A DNA stretch of 64,000 nucleotides, from the NCBI RefSeq assembly GCF_029855125.1, contig NZ_CP123229.1:1922001-1986000 (forward strand), written 5' to 3'. The stretch comes from Methylocapsa sp. D3K7 (GTDB lineage Bacteria; Pseudomonadota; Alphaproteobacteria; Rhizobiales; Beijerinckiaceae). Positions within the stretch are counted from its first letter, which is position 1; every line of letters starts with the position of its first letter. Under the pieces are notes generated by a model, which was given only the letters and a program-made list of their open reading frames with translations, was not told the DNA's origin and did no database searches. Positions 42,819 to 53,667 of this stretch are shown here, piece by piece. Position numbers and translations under genes: made by a program.

Positions 42819-44123
42819 TCAGAGCTTCTCGCTTCGAGCCGGAGGCGGGGCGGCCGTCGCGCTGTCGGCGGCGTAATCTCTGAGAGGACTCTCCCATCCG
42901 AAAACGCTCCGGCCTCCATAGGAATGGGATAGCCTTCGTTCTTCGGTAATCAGCGCTTCCACAGGAGGGCTTGACGTATGGCGTTCGACGAACCGAGCCT
43001 GGTCGTCGAGCCGCTTCAGCGCGGCGAGCTCTTCCTCGCGTCCGAGCTTCGCGCTTTGGACTGCTGATTTAAGCACCTGGATCGTCTGATCATAGACCCG
43101 AAGGGGCACAGGAAAGGGATGCCTATCCTTGCCACCATGCGCAAAGGAGAAACGCGCCGGGTCCGTAAATCGGTACGGTGCTCCGTGCACGACCTCGGCA
43201 ACCATCGCCAGTGCGCGCACGGTCCGCGCTCCTACGCCCGGAACGAGCAGCAGTTCGGCGAAGTCGATAGGTGCCCGATCCGCTGCTGCAGTCAGATTGG
43301 CGTAAAGACGCGGCGCCAGCAGGTCGCTTGGACGGACATCGTGATGAGCCGGCATGACCAAATGAGGCAGAGGGAGCTGCATCGAAACGGTCTGTGTGTC
43401 GTGCGTTTCAGCCCGACTCGCCAGGGCCGACAATTCGCGCGCGATCCCGTCTGGACCCAAGGATTGCAGAACGCCAAGCTGAGAGTGGCGCGAGGCTCTG
43501 GCACGCTGATCGGTGAGATTGATGATCTCACCCTGCCCGATTCCATCGATGGCGGAGTGGGGTTCCTCGACAAAACTTTTCAGGCCTTCAGAAAGCCAGT
43601 GATACCGGCGAGCCTGCTTGCGGTCGCCATTCATCCCCTGCTGGACGACAACCCACTGGCCATCGTTGGTCGCAATGAAGCCGTGCAGATAGAGATCAAA
43701 GCCATCCTGAACGGCGGCGCTGTCCACCTTGGCGACGAGCCGGCTCGTATTTGCGAGCGCCGACCCGTCAAAGCCTACCCGCTCCCCGATTGAGATGAGC
43801 TCCTGCGGTGTTTGCCGGGAATGTTTGCCGCGGCCGCCACAGACATGGATCCCAAGCTCATTCGAGAGCGGAGCCAAGCCCCGCTTCAAGGCGCCGATCA
43901 CACTCGTTGTGATGCCAGAGGAGTGCCAATCCATGCCCATCACCGCCCCGAAGGACTGGAACTAGAATGGATGAGCGAGGCGACGCAGCAGCTCGTCGCA
44001 GCCGTAATGATGGACGATCGCTTCGCTCATCACCGTGCCGAGGCGGGTCATGCGATCTGCCAGCCACTTTGGCACCTGCCCGCCATGCAGCGGAAGATCG
44101 GCGCTTCCAGCTCGTTGTGCCAT
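42819..44123 (-). pseudogene. DUF763 protein interrupted by an amber codon
   Basis: 435 codons from the ATG at 44123 (MAQRAGSADLPLHGGQVPKW) to 42819, in one frame except for a TAG at 43964-43962. It falls in HPF-stop-FQSFGAVMGMDWHSSG, where the family has Trp, so TGG became TAG. The remainder (VCGGRGKHSRQTP, DSAAVQDGFDLYLHGFI, FAELLLVPGVGARTVRALAM) is intact. Re-initiation at the ATG at 43943 would give a 374-residue product lacking the N-terminus. DUF763 function is unknown; the helix-hairpin-helix GVGARTVRAL suggests nucleic-acid binding. Confidence 0.8.
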
Positions 44124-44341
44124 TAGTTCTCTTGCGAATCGTTTGCTTACTTTGAAATTATACTTATCACCAAACCGCTGCCGATGGGCATAGGTCTGCG
44201 CAAGCGCTAGAGCCGAATAGGCCGGATCGAGTCACTTGTTCTCGTTGACAAACCTCCCAAAACCGCTTCTGCGACCATTTCGACATCATGACGCGTAGAA
44301 CTCAAGCGTTCGAACTCGCCCATGGCATTTTCATTCAAGCG

Positions 44342-45958
44342 CTATCGCGCCCTGTTGACGCGCTTGCGCTTGAAGTCGCGCAAGATTTCCCGAGCGGCAT
44401 TGTGGCCTGGCGCACCGGTGACGCCACCTCCCGGATGGCCTCCCGCACCGCACAAATAAAGACCCGCGATCGGACCTCGATAATCCGCGTGGCCCAACAT
44501 CGGACGTGCCGAGAAGATTTGCCGCAAATCGAGCGCTCCGTGAAAAATATCACCGTCGATAAGTCCGAATGTTCTTTCAAGGTCGAGAGGGGAAAAGATC
44601 TGGCGTGCCAAAATCGAGGGCCGGAAATTCGGTGCATAATCATTGACCGTTTCGACCATGAGATCGGCGACGGTTTCACGGTCGTCATCCCATGAAGAGC
44701 CATCGGAGAGTTTCGGCGCGACATGCTGGCAGAACAGACTTGCAACATGTTGGCCACGCGGCGCGAGCGTGCCATCGAGTGTCGATGGAATGACCAATTC
44801 AATGATAGGGCGGCGCGACCAGCCAAAAGTACGCGCGTCGAAATAGGCCCGCTCCATATAGGCGAGGCTCGGGGCAATGATAATGCCAGAGGCGTGGTGC
44901 TCCGCCAGCGCGTGCCCCGGCAAATCGGTAAAATCTGGCAATTCGGACAGCGCGACATTCATGCGAAACGTGCCAGACCCGCAACGCCAGTTTTCCATCC
45001 GCCGCCGGAATCCTTCGGGCAAGGCGTGCGCCTCGACGAGATGAAGGTAGAGAAGTTTGGGGTTGATCCCCGCGGCGACGGCCGCAGCACGGATGGTTTC
45101 TCCCTTGTCTGTCTCAACGCCAATCGCGTGTCCGTTCTCGATTAGGACTTGGTGCACTCGCGTCGAAAGCCTAATGTCCACGCCATGCGCGGTGGCAGCT
45201 TTCGCCATGGCTTGGGTGATGGCGCCCATGCCGCCGATCGCATGGCCCCAGACGCCTTTCCTACCGTTCACCTCGCCGAAGCCATGGTGCAAGAGAACAT
45301 AGGCGGAGCCCGGCGTGTAGGGGCTTGCATAATTGCCGACTACACTGTCAAAGCCGAAGGCGGCCTTAATTGGCGCGCTTTCGAACCAACCGTCGAGGAA
45401 ATCGCCAGCTGAAGCGGCGAAGAGATCGAGCAAATCGCGCTGCAGATCGAGTCCGAGGCCTCGAATTCTGTTGACTACCCGGCCGGCCTTGAGAAGTTCG
45501 GTGATCACGGCGAAAGGGCTGCCCTCGACGACATTTGGCGGCGTCTCGAGCACGCTGGCACGCAAGATATTCGCAATGGCCGCCAAGCGGCTTTGATAAT
45601 CATCCAGACGCTCTGCATCCCGCGCCGAGAATTTCGCCACCTCTCGTTTCGTGTGGCTGCCGCCGACCTTCAAAAAGCTTCCGTCGCCCAAAGGCAGGAA
45701 GTTAGAGACCGGGCGCTCGACGATCCGCAGTCCATGCACGGCAAGATCGAGGTCACGAATGATTTTTGGGTTCAAAAGAGAAACAGCATACGACGCGACC
45801 GAATTACGAAAGCCTGGACTAAACTCTTCCGTAACCGCGGTGCCTCCAGCAACGGGGCGCTGATCGAGCACCAATACCTTGAGACCGGCCATTGCCAGAT
45901 AGGCGGAGCAAACAAGACCATTGTGGCCACCGCCGATGATGACCACATCGTACATCAT
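44342..45958 (-). CDS. FAD-dependent phytoene-desaturase-like oxidoreductase
   Basis: 538 residues from the ATG at 45958 (MMYDVVIIGGGHNGLVCSAY), which follows AAAGGGCGG. The dinucleotide-binding GxGxxG motif is IIGGGHNGLVCSAYLAMAG with the ensuing acidic VLDQRP. YASPYTPGSAYVLLHHGFGE and the C-terminal GLYLCGAGGHPGGGVTGAPG flavin motif place it with the phytoene dehydrogenase/CrtI-like amine-oxidase group. These enzymes oxidise carotenoid-like or retinoid substrates, but the substrate here is unknown as there are no carotenoid genes nearby. A 28-residue upstream extension is unlikely. Confidence 0.9.
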   Translation of the reverse strand: MMYDVVIIGGGHNGLVCSAYLAMAGLKVLVLDQRPVAGGTAVTEEFSPGFRNSVASYAVSLLNPKIIRDLDLAVHGLRIVERPVSNFLPLGDGSFLKVGGSHTKREVAKFSARDAERLDDYQSRLAAIANILRASVLETPPNVVEGSPFAVITELLKAGRVVNRIRGLGLDLQRDLLDLFAASAGDFLDGWFESAPIKAAFGFDSVVGNYASPYTPGSAYVLLHHGFGEVNGRKGVWGHAIGGMGAITQAMAKAATAHGVDIRLSTRVHQVLIENGHAIGVETDKGETIRAAAVAAGINPKLLYLHLVEAHALPEGFRRRMENWRCGSGTFRMNVALSELPDFTDLPGHALAEHHASGIIIAPSLAYMERAYFDARTFGWSRRPIIELVIPSTLDGTLAPRGQHVASLFCQHVAPKLSDGSSWDDDRETVADLMVETVNDYAPNFRPSILARQIFSPLDLERTFGLIDGDIFHGALDLRQIFSARPMLGHADYRGPIAGLYLCGAGGHPGGGVTGAPGHNAAREILRDFKRKRVNRAR

Positions 45959-46171
45959 CCGCCCTTTCACAAACCATGAATGGCGAGGATCATACTGCAA
46001 AAGGCGCGTTTGGACAGAAGCGCCGCGTGCGAATAGAAGCATCAGCTCCCGGCTGGCGGCCCCTCAAATGGTCAACAAGGAGTGTCATTAGGGTTGGCTT
46101 TTGCTGGTTCAAGCTCTATGGGGGAAAGGCATAATATATGCCACTCACTTTCTCACAGCCCCACGACTCGA

Positions 46172-46648
46172 ATGAACAGAGTGCGGCAAGCCTTTGAGCC
46201 AACGATCCGCCGGGCCTTTCACCTTTATTGGCGCTGGACAAGGGGGGTGACACTCGGTGTTCGCGGGTTCGTGATTGATAAAGACCAAAGGATCTTTCTT
46301 GTAACGCATACCTATGTCCCCGGCTGGCAATTGCCGGGTGGCGGGGTGGAACCCGGAGAGACGATGGCCGAGGCCCTGGCTCGCGAACTCGTGGAGGAGG
46401 GCAATATCGAAATTCTCGAGCCGCCGGTGTTGCACGGCCTGTTCTTCAACAGCCGGATATCACAGCGCGACCACGTTGCGGTATTTATTGTGCGCTCCTT
46501 CCGCCAGCAGCGCGTGCCAGTACCCAATTGGGAGATCGCCGCACACGGCTTTTTTTCTCACGACGCTCTTCCTGAGAATACGACCCCCGGAACACGTGCC
46601 CGCATCGCCGAGGTCATGTTGGGCGCACCTCTTTCAGAACGGTGGTGA
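46172..46648 (+). CDS. Nudix hydrolase
   Basis: 158 residues from the ATG at 46172 (MNRVRQAFEPTIRRAFHLYW). The Nudix box GxxxxxExxxxxxxREUxEEG is complete in GGVEPGETMAEALARELVEE. It hydrolyses nucleoside diphosphate derivatives or related pyrophosphates; the substrate is open. RGVTLGVRGFVIDKDQRIFL is the usual first strand block. The frame opens to 46082 but without a better start. Confidence 0.88.
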   Translation: MNRVRQAFEPTIRRAFHLYWRWTRGVTLGVRGFVIDKDQRIFLVTHTYVPGWQLPGGGVEPGETMAEALARELVEEGNIEILEPPVLHGLFFNSRISQRDHVAVFIVRSFRQQRVPVPNWEIAAHGFFSHDALPENTTPGTRARIAEVMLGAPLSERW

Positions 46649-46802
46649 AGTGACGAAATAGGTCCACGTTGCTGCGTGTCGGCAAGCTCCGCGGCACCAC
46701 GGCCGAGAGCGCCATCGCTCGGCTGCGAGGCACGCCCTGGGATGTGAGACGACAATGGCAAGTGTTTGATTTTACAGCGAGCAGCTACGGGCCGGCCAGC
46801 GA

Positions 46803-46837
46803 CATTGACAAGTAATAGTCGTTAACGTGTCAATGCC
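46803..46837 (-). repeat. Dispersed IS-end-like repeat, copy F
   Basis: On the minus strand GGCATTGACACGTTAACGAC, then TATTACTTGTCAATG: the clearest TTGACA...TGTCAA dyad of the family. It lies between the Nudix and aminotransferase genes. Confidence 0.65.
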
Positions 46838-46884
46838 ACTCGGATCACGGCCTATTTCCCCAATCGCCCGTCGGTAAGTTTCCT

Positions 46885-48060
46885 ATGCCCGAATCCCGCC
46901 GCCTCCAGTCCGTCCAAACGCCGATCATCCCATTGATCGCCGACCTCATCAGGGCCCATCCGGGCACCATTTCACTTGGCCAAGGCGTTGTTAACTATGG
47001 GCCCCCGTCCGCAGCCGTCACGGAAATCGCGCGGTTCCTCGCCGAGCCGTCGAATCACAAGTATCAGGATGTATCCGGGGTCCTTCCGCTCCGGGAAGGC
47101 ATTACCCAAAAACTCGCGGCTGAGAACTGTATCGAAGTCGGTGAGGTCCACGGGAACCGTCTCATGGTCACCGCAGGCGGAAACCAGGCCTTCCTCAATG
47201 TCGCCCTCGGGATCCTCGATCCGGGCGACGAGGTCATCCTTCCTGTCCCATATTATTTCAACCACGAGATGGCCATCACCATGGTCAACGCTCGTCCGGT
47301 TCTCGCGCCGACCGACAGCAACTACCAACTGGATCTCGGAGCTCTCCGCGCCGCGATCACGCCGCGCACCCGTGCTATCGTGACCGTTTCGCCCAACAAC
47401 CCGTCGGGTGCAGTGTATCCAGAAACGACGCTACGGGCGGTCAATGCGCTCTGCGCGGAACATGGAATCTATCATATTAGCGACGAGGTCTACGAATACT
47501 TCACCTTCGACGACGCTCGCCACTTCTCGCCGGCGTCGATTCCTGGCGCATCCGCTCACACGATTTCGCTGTTTTCTATGTCGAAGGCTTACGGGTTTGC
47601 CAGCTGGCGCATCGGCTGGATGGTCTTTCCCACAGAGCTTGAGCCGGCGATGCAGAAGATTCAAGACACCGTTATTATATGCCCGCCGGTGATTGCCCAA
47701 TATGCCGCTGCCGGCGCCCTCAGCCAAGGACGCACATTCGTAAAGGAGAAGGTCCGCGCGCTCGCGGAGACGCGCGCAATGGTGCATCGCCAACTTCGTA
47801 TTCTGGAAAAAGCCGGTCTGACAGACGTCAATCCCGCGTCAGGTGCTCTGTACTTCATCCTACGCCTGCGGTCGCGACTGAAACCGCTGGCGTATGCGAC
47901 GCGTCTAATCCGCGAACATGGAGTGGCGGTGATCCCCGGCGACGCTTTTGGCCTCGCGGAAGGGTGCCACCTCCGAGTCGCTTACGGCGCCCTGCAACCT
48001 GCCACGGCCTTGGAAGGCATCGGGCGTTTGGTCGCCGGCGTGCAAGCACTGCGGGACTGA
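46885..48060 (+). CDS. PLP-dependent class I/II aminotransferase
   Basis: 391 residues. It has all fold-type I landmarks: N-terminal ISLGQGVVNYGPP, TAGGNQAFLNVALGIL, the pyridine-contact VSPNNPSGAVYPE, Asp in ISDEVYEYFTFD, the Schiff-base Lys in FSMSKAYGFASWRIGW and the substrate Arg in HLRVAYGA. It is a cytosolic aspartate/aromatic-type aminotransferase; the specificity is not clear. It stands alone, between an IS-end repeat and an IS6 remnant. Confidence 0.93.
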   Translation: MPESRRLQSVQTPIIPLIADLIRAHPGTISLGQGVVNYGPPSAAVTEIARFLAEPSNHKYQDVSGVLPLREGITQKLAAENCIEVGEVHGNRLMVTAGGNQAFLNVALGILDPGDEVILPVPYYFNHEMAITMVNARPVLAPTDSNYQLDLGALRAAITPRTRAIVTVSPNNPSGAVYPETTLRAVNALCAEHGIYHISDEVYEYFTFDDARHFSPASIPGASAHTISLFSMSKAYGFASWRIGWMVFPTELEPAMQKIQDTVIICPPVIAQYAAAGALSQGRTFVKEKVRALAETRAMVHRQLRILEKAGLTDVNPASGALYFILRLRSRLKPLAYATRLIREHGVAVIPGDAFGLAEGCHLRVAYGALQPATALEGIGRLVAGVQALRD

Positions 48061-48309
48061 GCCTCTTCATATCGCGTTACACGCGACGCGACGTAAAGGT
48101 ACGCCTGCGCCGTTCTAGAATACTATAATCGCACGGACACACTTTTCTCTGAACAAGGATCCACCGGTGCCGCGGCGCTGCGGCCAGCATCTGCGCTAAC
48201 AACGCTACACAGCTTTTGTATCGCAAGGCTATTGGATGACGAGGCGTTGTCACATCGCTGAAAAAAACGCGAGAAGTCTGCGTCTCGAATATTTTCAAAC
48301 GACCGCGAC

Positions 48310-48516
48310 TGCCTTCGCGCCACATGTTCATAGCCGGCGCACGAAATTCTCGGTGCGTCCTTGCAGAAATGCGATGACGTTGGACGTTGAAAGTGTGTAG
48401 GTGGCTGCGTAAGTTGAGAGAACTCTTTGTGCTGACCCAGGACACTTGAAAACCTGCATCTTGCATTCTTGTCGCCGGATCCGTTGTTGCGAATTCTCGG
48501 CTCGATTGTTTGCCAC
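48310..48516 (-). pseudogene. IS6-family transposase, C-terminal remnant
   Basis: NNRAENSQQRIRRQECKMQV, FKCPGSAQRVLSTYAAT and then, in the next frame, HTFNVQRHRISARTHREFRA match the C-terminus of the IS6-like transposase at 26414-27057 (NNRAENSHQPLRRRERKM). A frameshift lies near 48395. The N-terminal two thirds are missing. Confidence 0.7.
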
Positions 48517-48741
48517 CGACCGCCATGATATTCCCGATACGAAGAGCGAGCGACAGTTAAACTTCGTGGTCACGGCGAATGCTATCGTGTTCGAGCGGGA
48601 CAAAACCGGCAATCCTCAAGAGGTAAGAACGTCAGGATTAACATGCAATAGGGCATTGTCGCTCATTGCCCCGGCTTCGACATCCAATTCACAATATGCT
48701 CTATAAAGCTCTACACTTTCGTGATGGGGAGCTCGATTTCG

Positions 48742-50460
48742 ATGTTAAAGAAAACCATGACCGGAGTGGCGTTGTCCGCTGCCGTTCTCCTGGGAGCCCC
48801 GCCGGCCAGGGCACAGTCGTTTCAGAGTGTCGTCGAGACCTTTTACAATGACGAATTTCGAGCTCACCCGATCGCTGCGACAGACATTGGCGTGCATGAT
48901 TTCGACGCCGAGGTCGATGATCTGAGCCGAGATGCCAAGGCTAAAAACGCAGCGCGGCTGCACAAGGCGCTCGATACGCTCTCAGCAATCGATCCGGCGA
49001 CGCTGTCAGCCGGCGACCGCGATGATCGGGAGATGCTGATCGGCAGCATCAAAGGAAAGCTTCTGGACCTTGAGACGATAAGGTACTGGCAGAAGGACCC
49101 GGACATTTACGTGAACATCGCAACCTCGGCAATCTTCAACCTCATTCATCGGGATTTCTCGCCGCTCGCGGATCGCTTGCGGTCGGTCATCGCCCGCGAG
49201 AAGCAGATTCCGGTATTGCTCGCGACCGGCAAGATCAATGTCGAGCATCCGCCGCTGGCGTTCGTCGACATCGCGATCCGCAATGTCGCGGGCTCAATCG
49301 ATTTCCTGAAGTCAGGCGCGCCTGCGGCCTTTGCCCCCGTGGAGGACCAAGAGCTCAAACGTGAATTTACCGTGACGAATGAGTCCGCGATCGCCGCCTT
49401 TGACAATTATAAGACCTATCTCGAACAGGAGTTGAAATTTAAGGCGGATGGCGATTTCGCGCTCGGCTCCGACTTGTTCGCCAAGCGCCTGACCTATTAC
49501 GAGATGGTTGATATTCCGCCGAACAGACTGCTCGGTATTGCTTATGCGAAGCTGCATACAGACCAAGACGCCTTGTTCGAGGCGGCCCAAGAGGTCGATC
49601 CAACAGCGCCAATCGAGACCGTGGTGAAGGAGATTCGCGCACAGCATCCAACATCCGATACACTGATCCAGACCGCGAGTGATGACCTCGCCGGCCTGCG
49701 TGCTTTTATTCTCAACCACCACATCGCGACCATTCCCAATGATCTCCTGCCTAAAGTCGAAGAAACCCCGGGTTTCCAACGCGCGATGGCCGCGGCGGCA
49801 ATGGACCCACCCGGCCCCCTGGAATGGCGTGCGACGCAGGCCTTTTACTATGTCACGCCACCTGAAGCAGGGCTCGCAGCGGACAAGCTCGAACAATATC
49901 TCGAAGCCTACTACTTCGCCGGGCTTGAAATCATATCGACGCATGAGGTCTGGCCGGGCCATTTCATGCAATATTTGACAGCACGCGCTCATCCCGACTG
50001 GTCGCTGGCGCGGCGGATGGCCGAATCCTATTCCACCGCCGAGGGCTGGGCTCATTACACCGAGCACATGATGGTTGAGCAAGGCCTTGGCGACGGCAAC
50101 CCGAAGCTGAAGGTTGCCCAATTGGAAATGGCATTGCTGCGCGATTGCCGCTTCATCGCGTCGATCGAAATGCACACCAAAGGCAAGAGCCTCGACGAAG
50201 CTACAAAGATCTTCACGAATGAATGCGGTTCGCCGGAGCCCGAGGCCCGGCGCGAAGCCTATCGAGGGACGAGGGATCCTGGGTACATCAACTACACGCT
50301 CGGAAAGCTTGAAATCTTGAAATTGCGCGACGATTACCGCGCGAAGATGGGCACTCAGTTTTCCCTGATTGACTTTCATGATCGCCTGCTCGCAGGCGGC
50401 TTGGTCCCCATCAAGATCATCCGCCGCGAGATGATGGGCGTGGACGGCTCGGTTCTCTGA
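48742..50460 (+). CDS. DUF885 exported peptidase-like protein
   Basis: 572 residues from the ATG at 48742 behind GGGGAG. Signal peptide MLKKTMTGVALSAAVLLGAP, cleaved near ARAQ. DUF885 proteins resemble zinc metallopeptidases (gluzincin-like); here STHEVWPGHFMQYLTARAH has the HExxH-like HEVWPGH, and AEGWAHYTEHMM supplies the downstream Glu/His. Probably a periplasmic peptidase. The frame also opens to GTG 48721 and ATG 48724. No lesion. Confidence 0.88.
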   Translation: MLKKTMTGVALSAAVLLGAPPARAQSFQSVVETFYNDEFRAHPIAATDIGVHDFDAEVDDLSRDAKAKNAARLHKALDTLSAIDPATLSAGDRDDREMLIGSIKGKLLDLETIRYWQKDPDIYVNIATSAIFNLIHRDFSPLADRLRSVIAREKQIPVLLATGKINVEHPPLAFVDIAIRNVAGSIDFLKSGAPAAFAPVEDQELKREFTVTNESAIAAFDNYKTYLEQELKFKADGDFALGSDLFAKRLTYYEMVDIPPNRLLGIAYAKLHTDQDALFEAAQEVDPTAPIETVVKEIRAQHPTSDTLIQTASDDLAGLRAFILNHHIATIPNDLLPKVEETPGFQRAMAAAAMDPPGPLEWRATQAFYYVTPPEAGLAADKLEQYLEAYYFAGLEIISTHEVWPGHFMQYLTARAHPDWSLARRMAESYSTAEGWAHYTEHMMVEQGLGDGNPKLKVAQLEMALLRDCRFIASIEMHTKGKSLDEATKIFTNECGSPEPEARREAYRGTRDPGYINYTLGKLEILKLRDDYRAKMGTQFSLIDFHDRLLAGGLVPIKIIRREMMGVDGSVL

Positions 50461-51032
50461 TGGTCCGAGGCAGCCGCGAGAGCTGCTGTCAAATCACTCT
50501 CGCCCTGCCGACGTTCCCGGATTGGTGGTGAGGATTAGAGCCGAAGCAGTTCGACGAGGGTCAAGAGCGCATGCCTGTCAGCCTTCCTCATTGCGAATGC
50601 CCGTCCAACAATCCAGCCCACGAAACGTCGCCGTTCTCGCAAACCACATCGCCATTCTTTTTAGTGATTTGAAGCAAAAGCTTGCAGGCGGCTTGTCGTC
50701 TGACATGTTTTCGTCCCCATCCACCGCGGTTTTGCTCCGTTGCTACAGACAAGACTTGCCGGCGCGCCTGCTTATTCCCGGTGTCTAGAAAACTCCTGGC
50801 GCGGTGGCCGCACCAGACAAGTCGGCGCGCTCGGTAGTTCCGGGGAATCACGAGTTGAACTCCAACGAGCGCTACATCGACGGCAAACTTGGCCATCTCC
50901 AATGCCCGGGCTCCCTCGCAGCTATCGATTTGGACCTTTGCAACCCATTTCGCAGATCGTTCGACGACTGCCCGAACCCACTGGCCGTAGTTGATCTCGT
51001 CTATCGGATTGTCGTTCAGATTGCCTATGCCC
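50461..51032. other. Intergenic region with ambiguous frames
   Basis: Overlapping frames exist on both strands (50522-50788 plus, 50588-51067 minus, 159 codons) but neither shows a family motif or ribosome-binding site. A minus segment with NPIDEINYGQWVRAVVERSA looks protein-like, so a decayed gene is possible. Confidence 0.25.
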
Positions 51033-52367
51033 TTACGTATTAAAAAATCGGACAGATGGCAGAACACGACCGGCCATCATCCCACAATCCGATGCTATAT
51101 CTCGTGACCCAACCAGAAAGAACGTTCGAGTCGCGCAGAGTCCCTTTATGTCTATTGTCCCGCGCTCCTCGAAGATGAAGTTGGGCGCAGTGAGCGAATG
51201 GAATGGCTCGCTGACTTGAATTCGCCCTGGTACTCCCTGCGACTCCATTCGAGAGGCCATGTTAACGGCTTCGCCCCACACATCATAGGCGATGCGCGTT
51301 TCCCCAATCACACCAGCAATCGCCGGGCCGCAGTGAATGCCGAGCCGCAATTTCAATCTGCGATTTCCAAGCGGAGGATATTCGTCGATCATCTCGAGCA
51401 TGGCAAGCGCGAGCCGGGCGATCCTAATTGCTCCAGCAATGTCCGCTTCCTGCAGTCTAGCGACCGCCATGTAGCTGTCGCCTATGGTCTTGATCTTCTC
51501 TGCGCCATGGGTCTCGCAAAGTGCATCAAAGGCGCACACAAGGCTGTCGAGATAATCGACCACCTCGCCAGGAGGTAAGTTATGGGCTGCGCCCGTGAAG
51601 TCGACAAGGTCGGCGAAAAGGACGCTTAGGTTTTCGATACGGTCGGCAACTCTCTCTTCGCCCGACTTGAGGCGAGCCGCGATCGAGGACGGCATTACGG
51701 TTTCGATAAGTGCCTCTGAGCGCATGTGCTGCTGCTGCAGTTCAGATTCGGCCCGCCGCAACGCAGCTAAGGCGCAGAAAATCATTATTGCGTTGATAGC
51801 AATCGCGTTGATCATCGCCTGATCAGAAAGGGCCCGACGGAAACTGGCATCCGTAACCAACAAAAACCCCCGTTCGGGCGCGAATTGCATCACGAAGATG
51901 AGCGCCGCGCACGCTAAAATGAACCAGACCAGAAAAAGACGCCACTGCTCGATGCCAAACATGAACAGCATTGCCCCAGCAAGCGTGAAATAAATGTGGA
52001 GGCCACTGTCTCGACCAAGTATCCATACAATGAACAGTTGGCCCATCATAATCAACGACAGCAGCGTGATCGCTGCCGCGTTGTCGCCAAAACGATGCAG
52101 TCGAGGAATCATGAGGGCCACGACTATAATGAGCGCATTGTATACGTGAACAATCGCTAAAGCTTGGAACGCATGGACAATATTGATGACGAAATGCTGC
52201 CCGGCATTCGCCGCAGTCGCGTAGGCGGCAACATTGGTGAACCGCTGGCGTCTTCCGACTTGCGGGTCCGACGTGACTATCCCAACTGAGACCAGGCGGT
52301 CGAGCCAGGACGGGAATTCGAAACCGTGCTTCGGTTGACTACGAACAAGGTCGCGCAATCGATTCAT
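51033..52367 (-). CDS. Class III adenylate/guanylate cyclase, membrane-bound
   Basis: 444 residues. The N-terminal half has about six hydrophobic helices (ALAIVHVYNALIIVVALMIP, ITLLSLIMMGQLFIVWILG, LFLVWFILACAALIFVMQF). A linker with SEALIETVMPSSIAARLKSG leads to the catalytic domain. The metal Asp pair is in SVLFADLVDFTG and KIKTIGDSYMAVARL, the base-selecting Lys is in GAEKIKTIG, and DVWGEAVNMASRMES has the catalytic Asn and Arg. It makes cAMP (Lys points to ATP). It could supply the ligand to a Crp-type regulator, but that link is inference. Confidence 0.92.
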   Translation of the reverse strand: MNRLRDLVRSQPKHGFEFPSWLDRLVSVGIVTSDPQVGRRQRFTNVAAYATAANAGQHFVINIVHAFQALAIVHVYNALIIVVALMIPRLHRFGDNAAAITLLSLIMMGQLFIVWILGRDSGLHIYFTLAGAMLFMFGIEQWRLFLVWFILACAALIFVMQFAPERGFLLVTDASFRRALSDQAMINAIAINAIMIFCALAALRRAESELQQQHMRSEALIETVMPSSIAARLKSGEERVADRIENLSVLFADLVDFTGAAHNLPPGEVVDYLDSLVCAFDALCETHGAEKIKTIGDSYMAVARLQEADIAGAIRIARLALAMLEMIDEYPPLGNRRLKLRLGIHCGPAIAGVIGETRIAYDVWGEAVNMASRMESQGVPGRIQVSEPFHSLTAPNFIFEERGTIDIKGLCATRTFFLVGSRDIASDCGMMAGRVLPSVRFFNT

Positions 52368-52916
52368 CGAATTGTCCCTAATCCCTTGCAGAATGAAAGG
52401 TTTCCCTTCGTTTGTGCACGAAAATGGTGACGGGATAAGGTGAGATAGCGTATTGGGTGGATATTCGACACGTCAACTCCTCTCTCGAAGGAGTACACCG
52501 CGACCAACACTAACTATACGGTCTCCGAGCCAGAACCTTTTTCCAATCCACTGGCCGGGCGCTTCTGCTAGCTTCCAGATTCCATGGCCGAGTCCCCTCG
52601 TTGCACGCCCAGGATCTCGTATGGGTCTTTGTCCACCACTTCCTCTCGAAGGTATTGAAGGCGCCAGATTCGTGCCTCGTATCGGTTTACGATTTGGTTC
52701 CGATCTGCGTTGGTCGATGTCACATTATCGCTTGAAGTCCAATGTCTTTTCAAGACTAGTTTCTCGCGCGCGGTATCAACTTGCTGGATTTACAACGTCG
52801 AGTCGCCCTTTGAAGGCATTTTGCGGTCTTGCCACACTGTCAGCGGAATCGGCATTCTCGGAAGGCGAGAGTTCGGATACAATTCTCGAAATAATTTCGG
52901 AAGATATCGGAAACCC
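52368..52916. other. Intergenic region with no supported gene
   Basis: Frames on both strands overlap here (52453-53010 plus, 52568-52753 minus) without recognisable motifs. A minus stretch with DKDPYEILGVQRGD recalls a J-domain start but is too short to call. Confidence 0.25.
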
Positions 52917-53581
52917 ATGCAGCGCTCGCAAACTTCCTTTCTTTTTGATCTCGATGGCACGCTCGTTGATAGCGTTTATCAGCACGTGCTGGCTTGGCAC
53001 GAAGCGCTGAAGATCGAAGGGATCAATCTCTCCATATGGCGCATCCACCGCAAGGTCGGGATGAGTGGCGGCCTTTTTACAAACATGCTTCTCCGAGGGA
53101 CCGGACAGGAGATCAGCCCTGAGCGGGTCGAACGACTGCGAAACCTTCACACCGCGGCATACAAACGGCAATCGCTTGATGTACAACCTCTCCCCGGCGC
53201 GCGGGAGCTGCTTACATATTTGACCGACGCTCAAATTCCCTGGGCAATCGCGACCAGCGGTCACATGGAGACTGCACGGCCGGTGTTGGCGCAACTCGGA
53301 ATCGATTTTGATCACGTTGTGATCGTTACCCGCGATCAAGTGAGATTTGCCAAACCCGATCCGGATCTTTTTCTGACCGCTGCGGTACGGTTGGGAGTTG
53401 AAATTGGGACAGCATCGGTCGTTGGCGACAGCGTCTGGGACATGCTGGCGAGCCGCCGCGCCCGGACATTGGGAATTGGTCTATTGGCCAGGAAGAGCTG
53501 GAGCGCGCGGGGGCGTATCGCGTCTACGAAGATCCCGCCGACCTTTTGCGTCACATCGATGAGGTTGCCGATCGGCAATGA
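52917..53581 (+). pseudogene. HAD-family hydrolase with a small deletion
   Basis: From the ATG at 52917 the phosphatase motif I is FLFDLDGTLVDSVYQHV, motif II is AIATSGHMETAR and motif IV is VVGDSVWDMLASRRAR. At LGIGLLA (near 53487) roughly a dozen bases are lost, and the neighbouring frame continues QEELERAGAYRVYEDPADLL and RHIDEVADRQ to the TGA at 53579-53581. So the catalytic core is intact but the last 35 residues are out of frame. Confidence 0.75.
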
Positions 53582-53667
53582 AAGGATCGCTATCCGGCTG
53601 AGACCCTGGGTGTCCAGTGCTAGGCTCGGGCCCATCAATTGCCTTGCGGTCTCGCGCAAGGCTTCAT

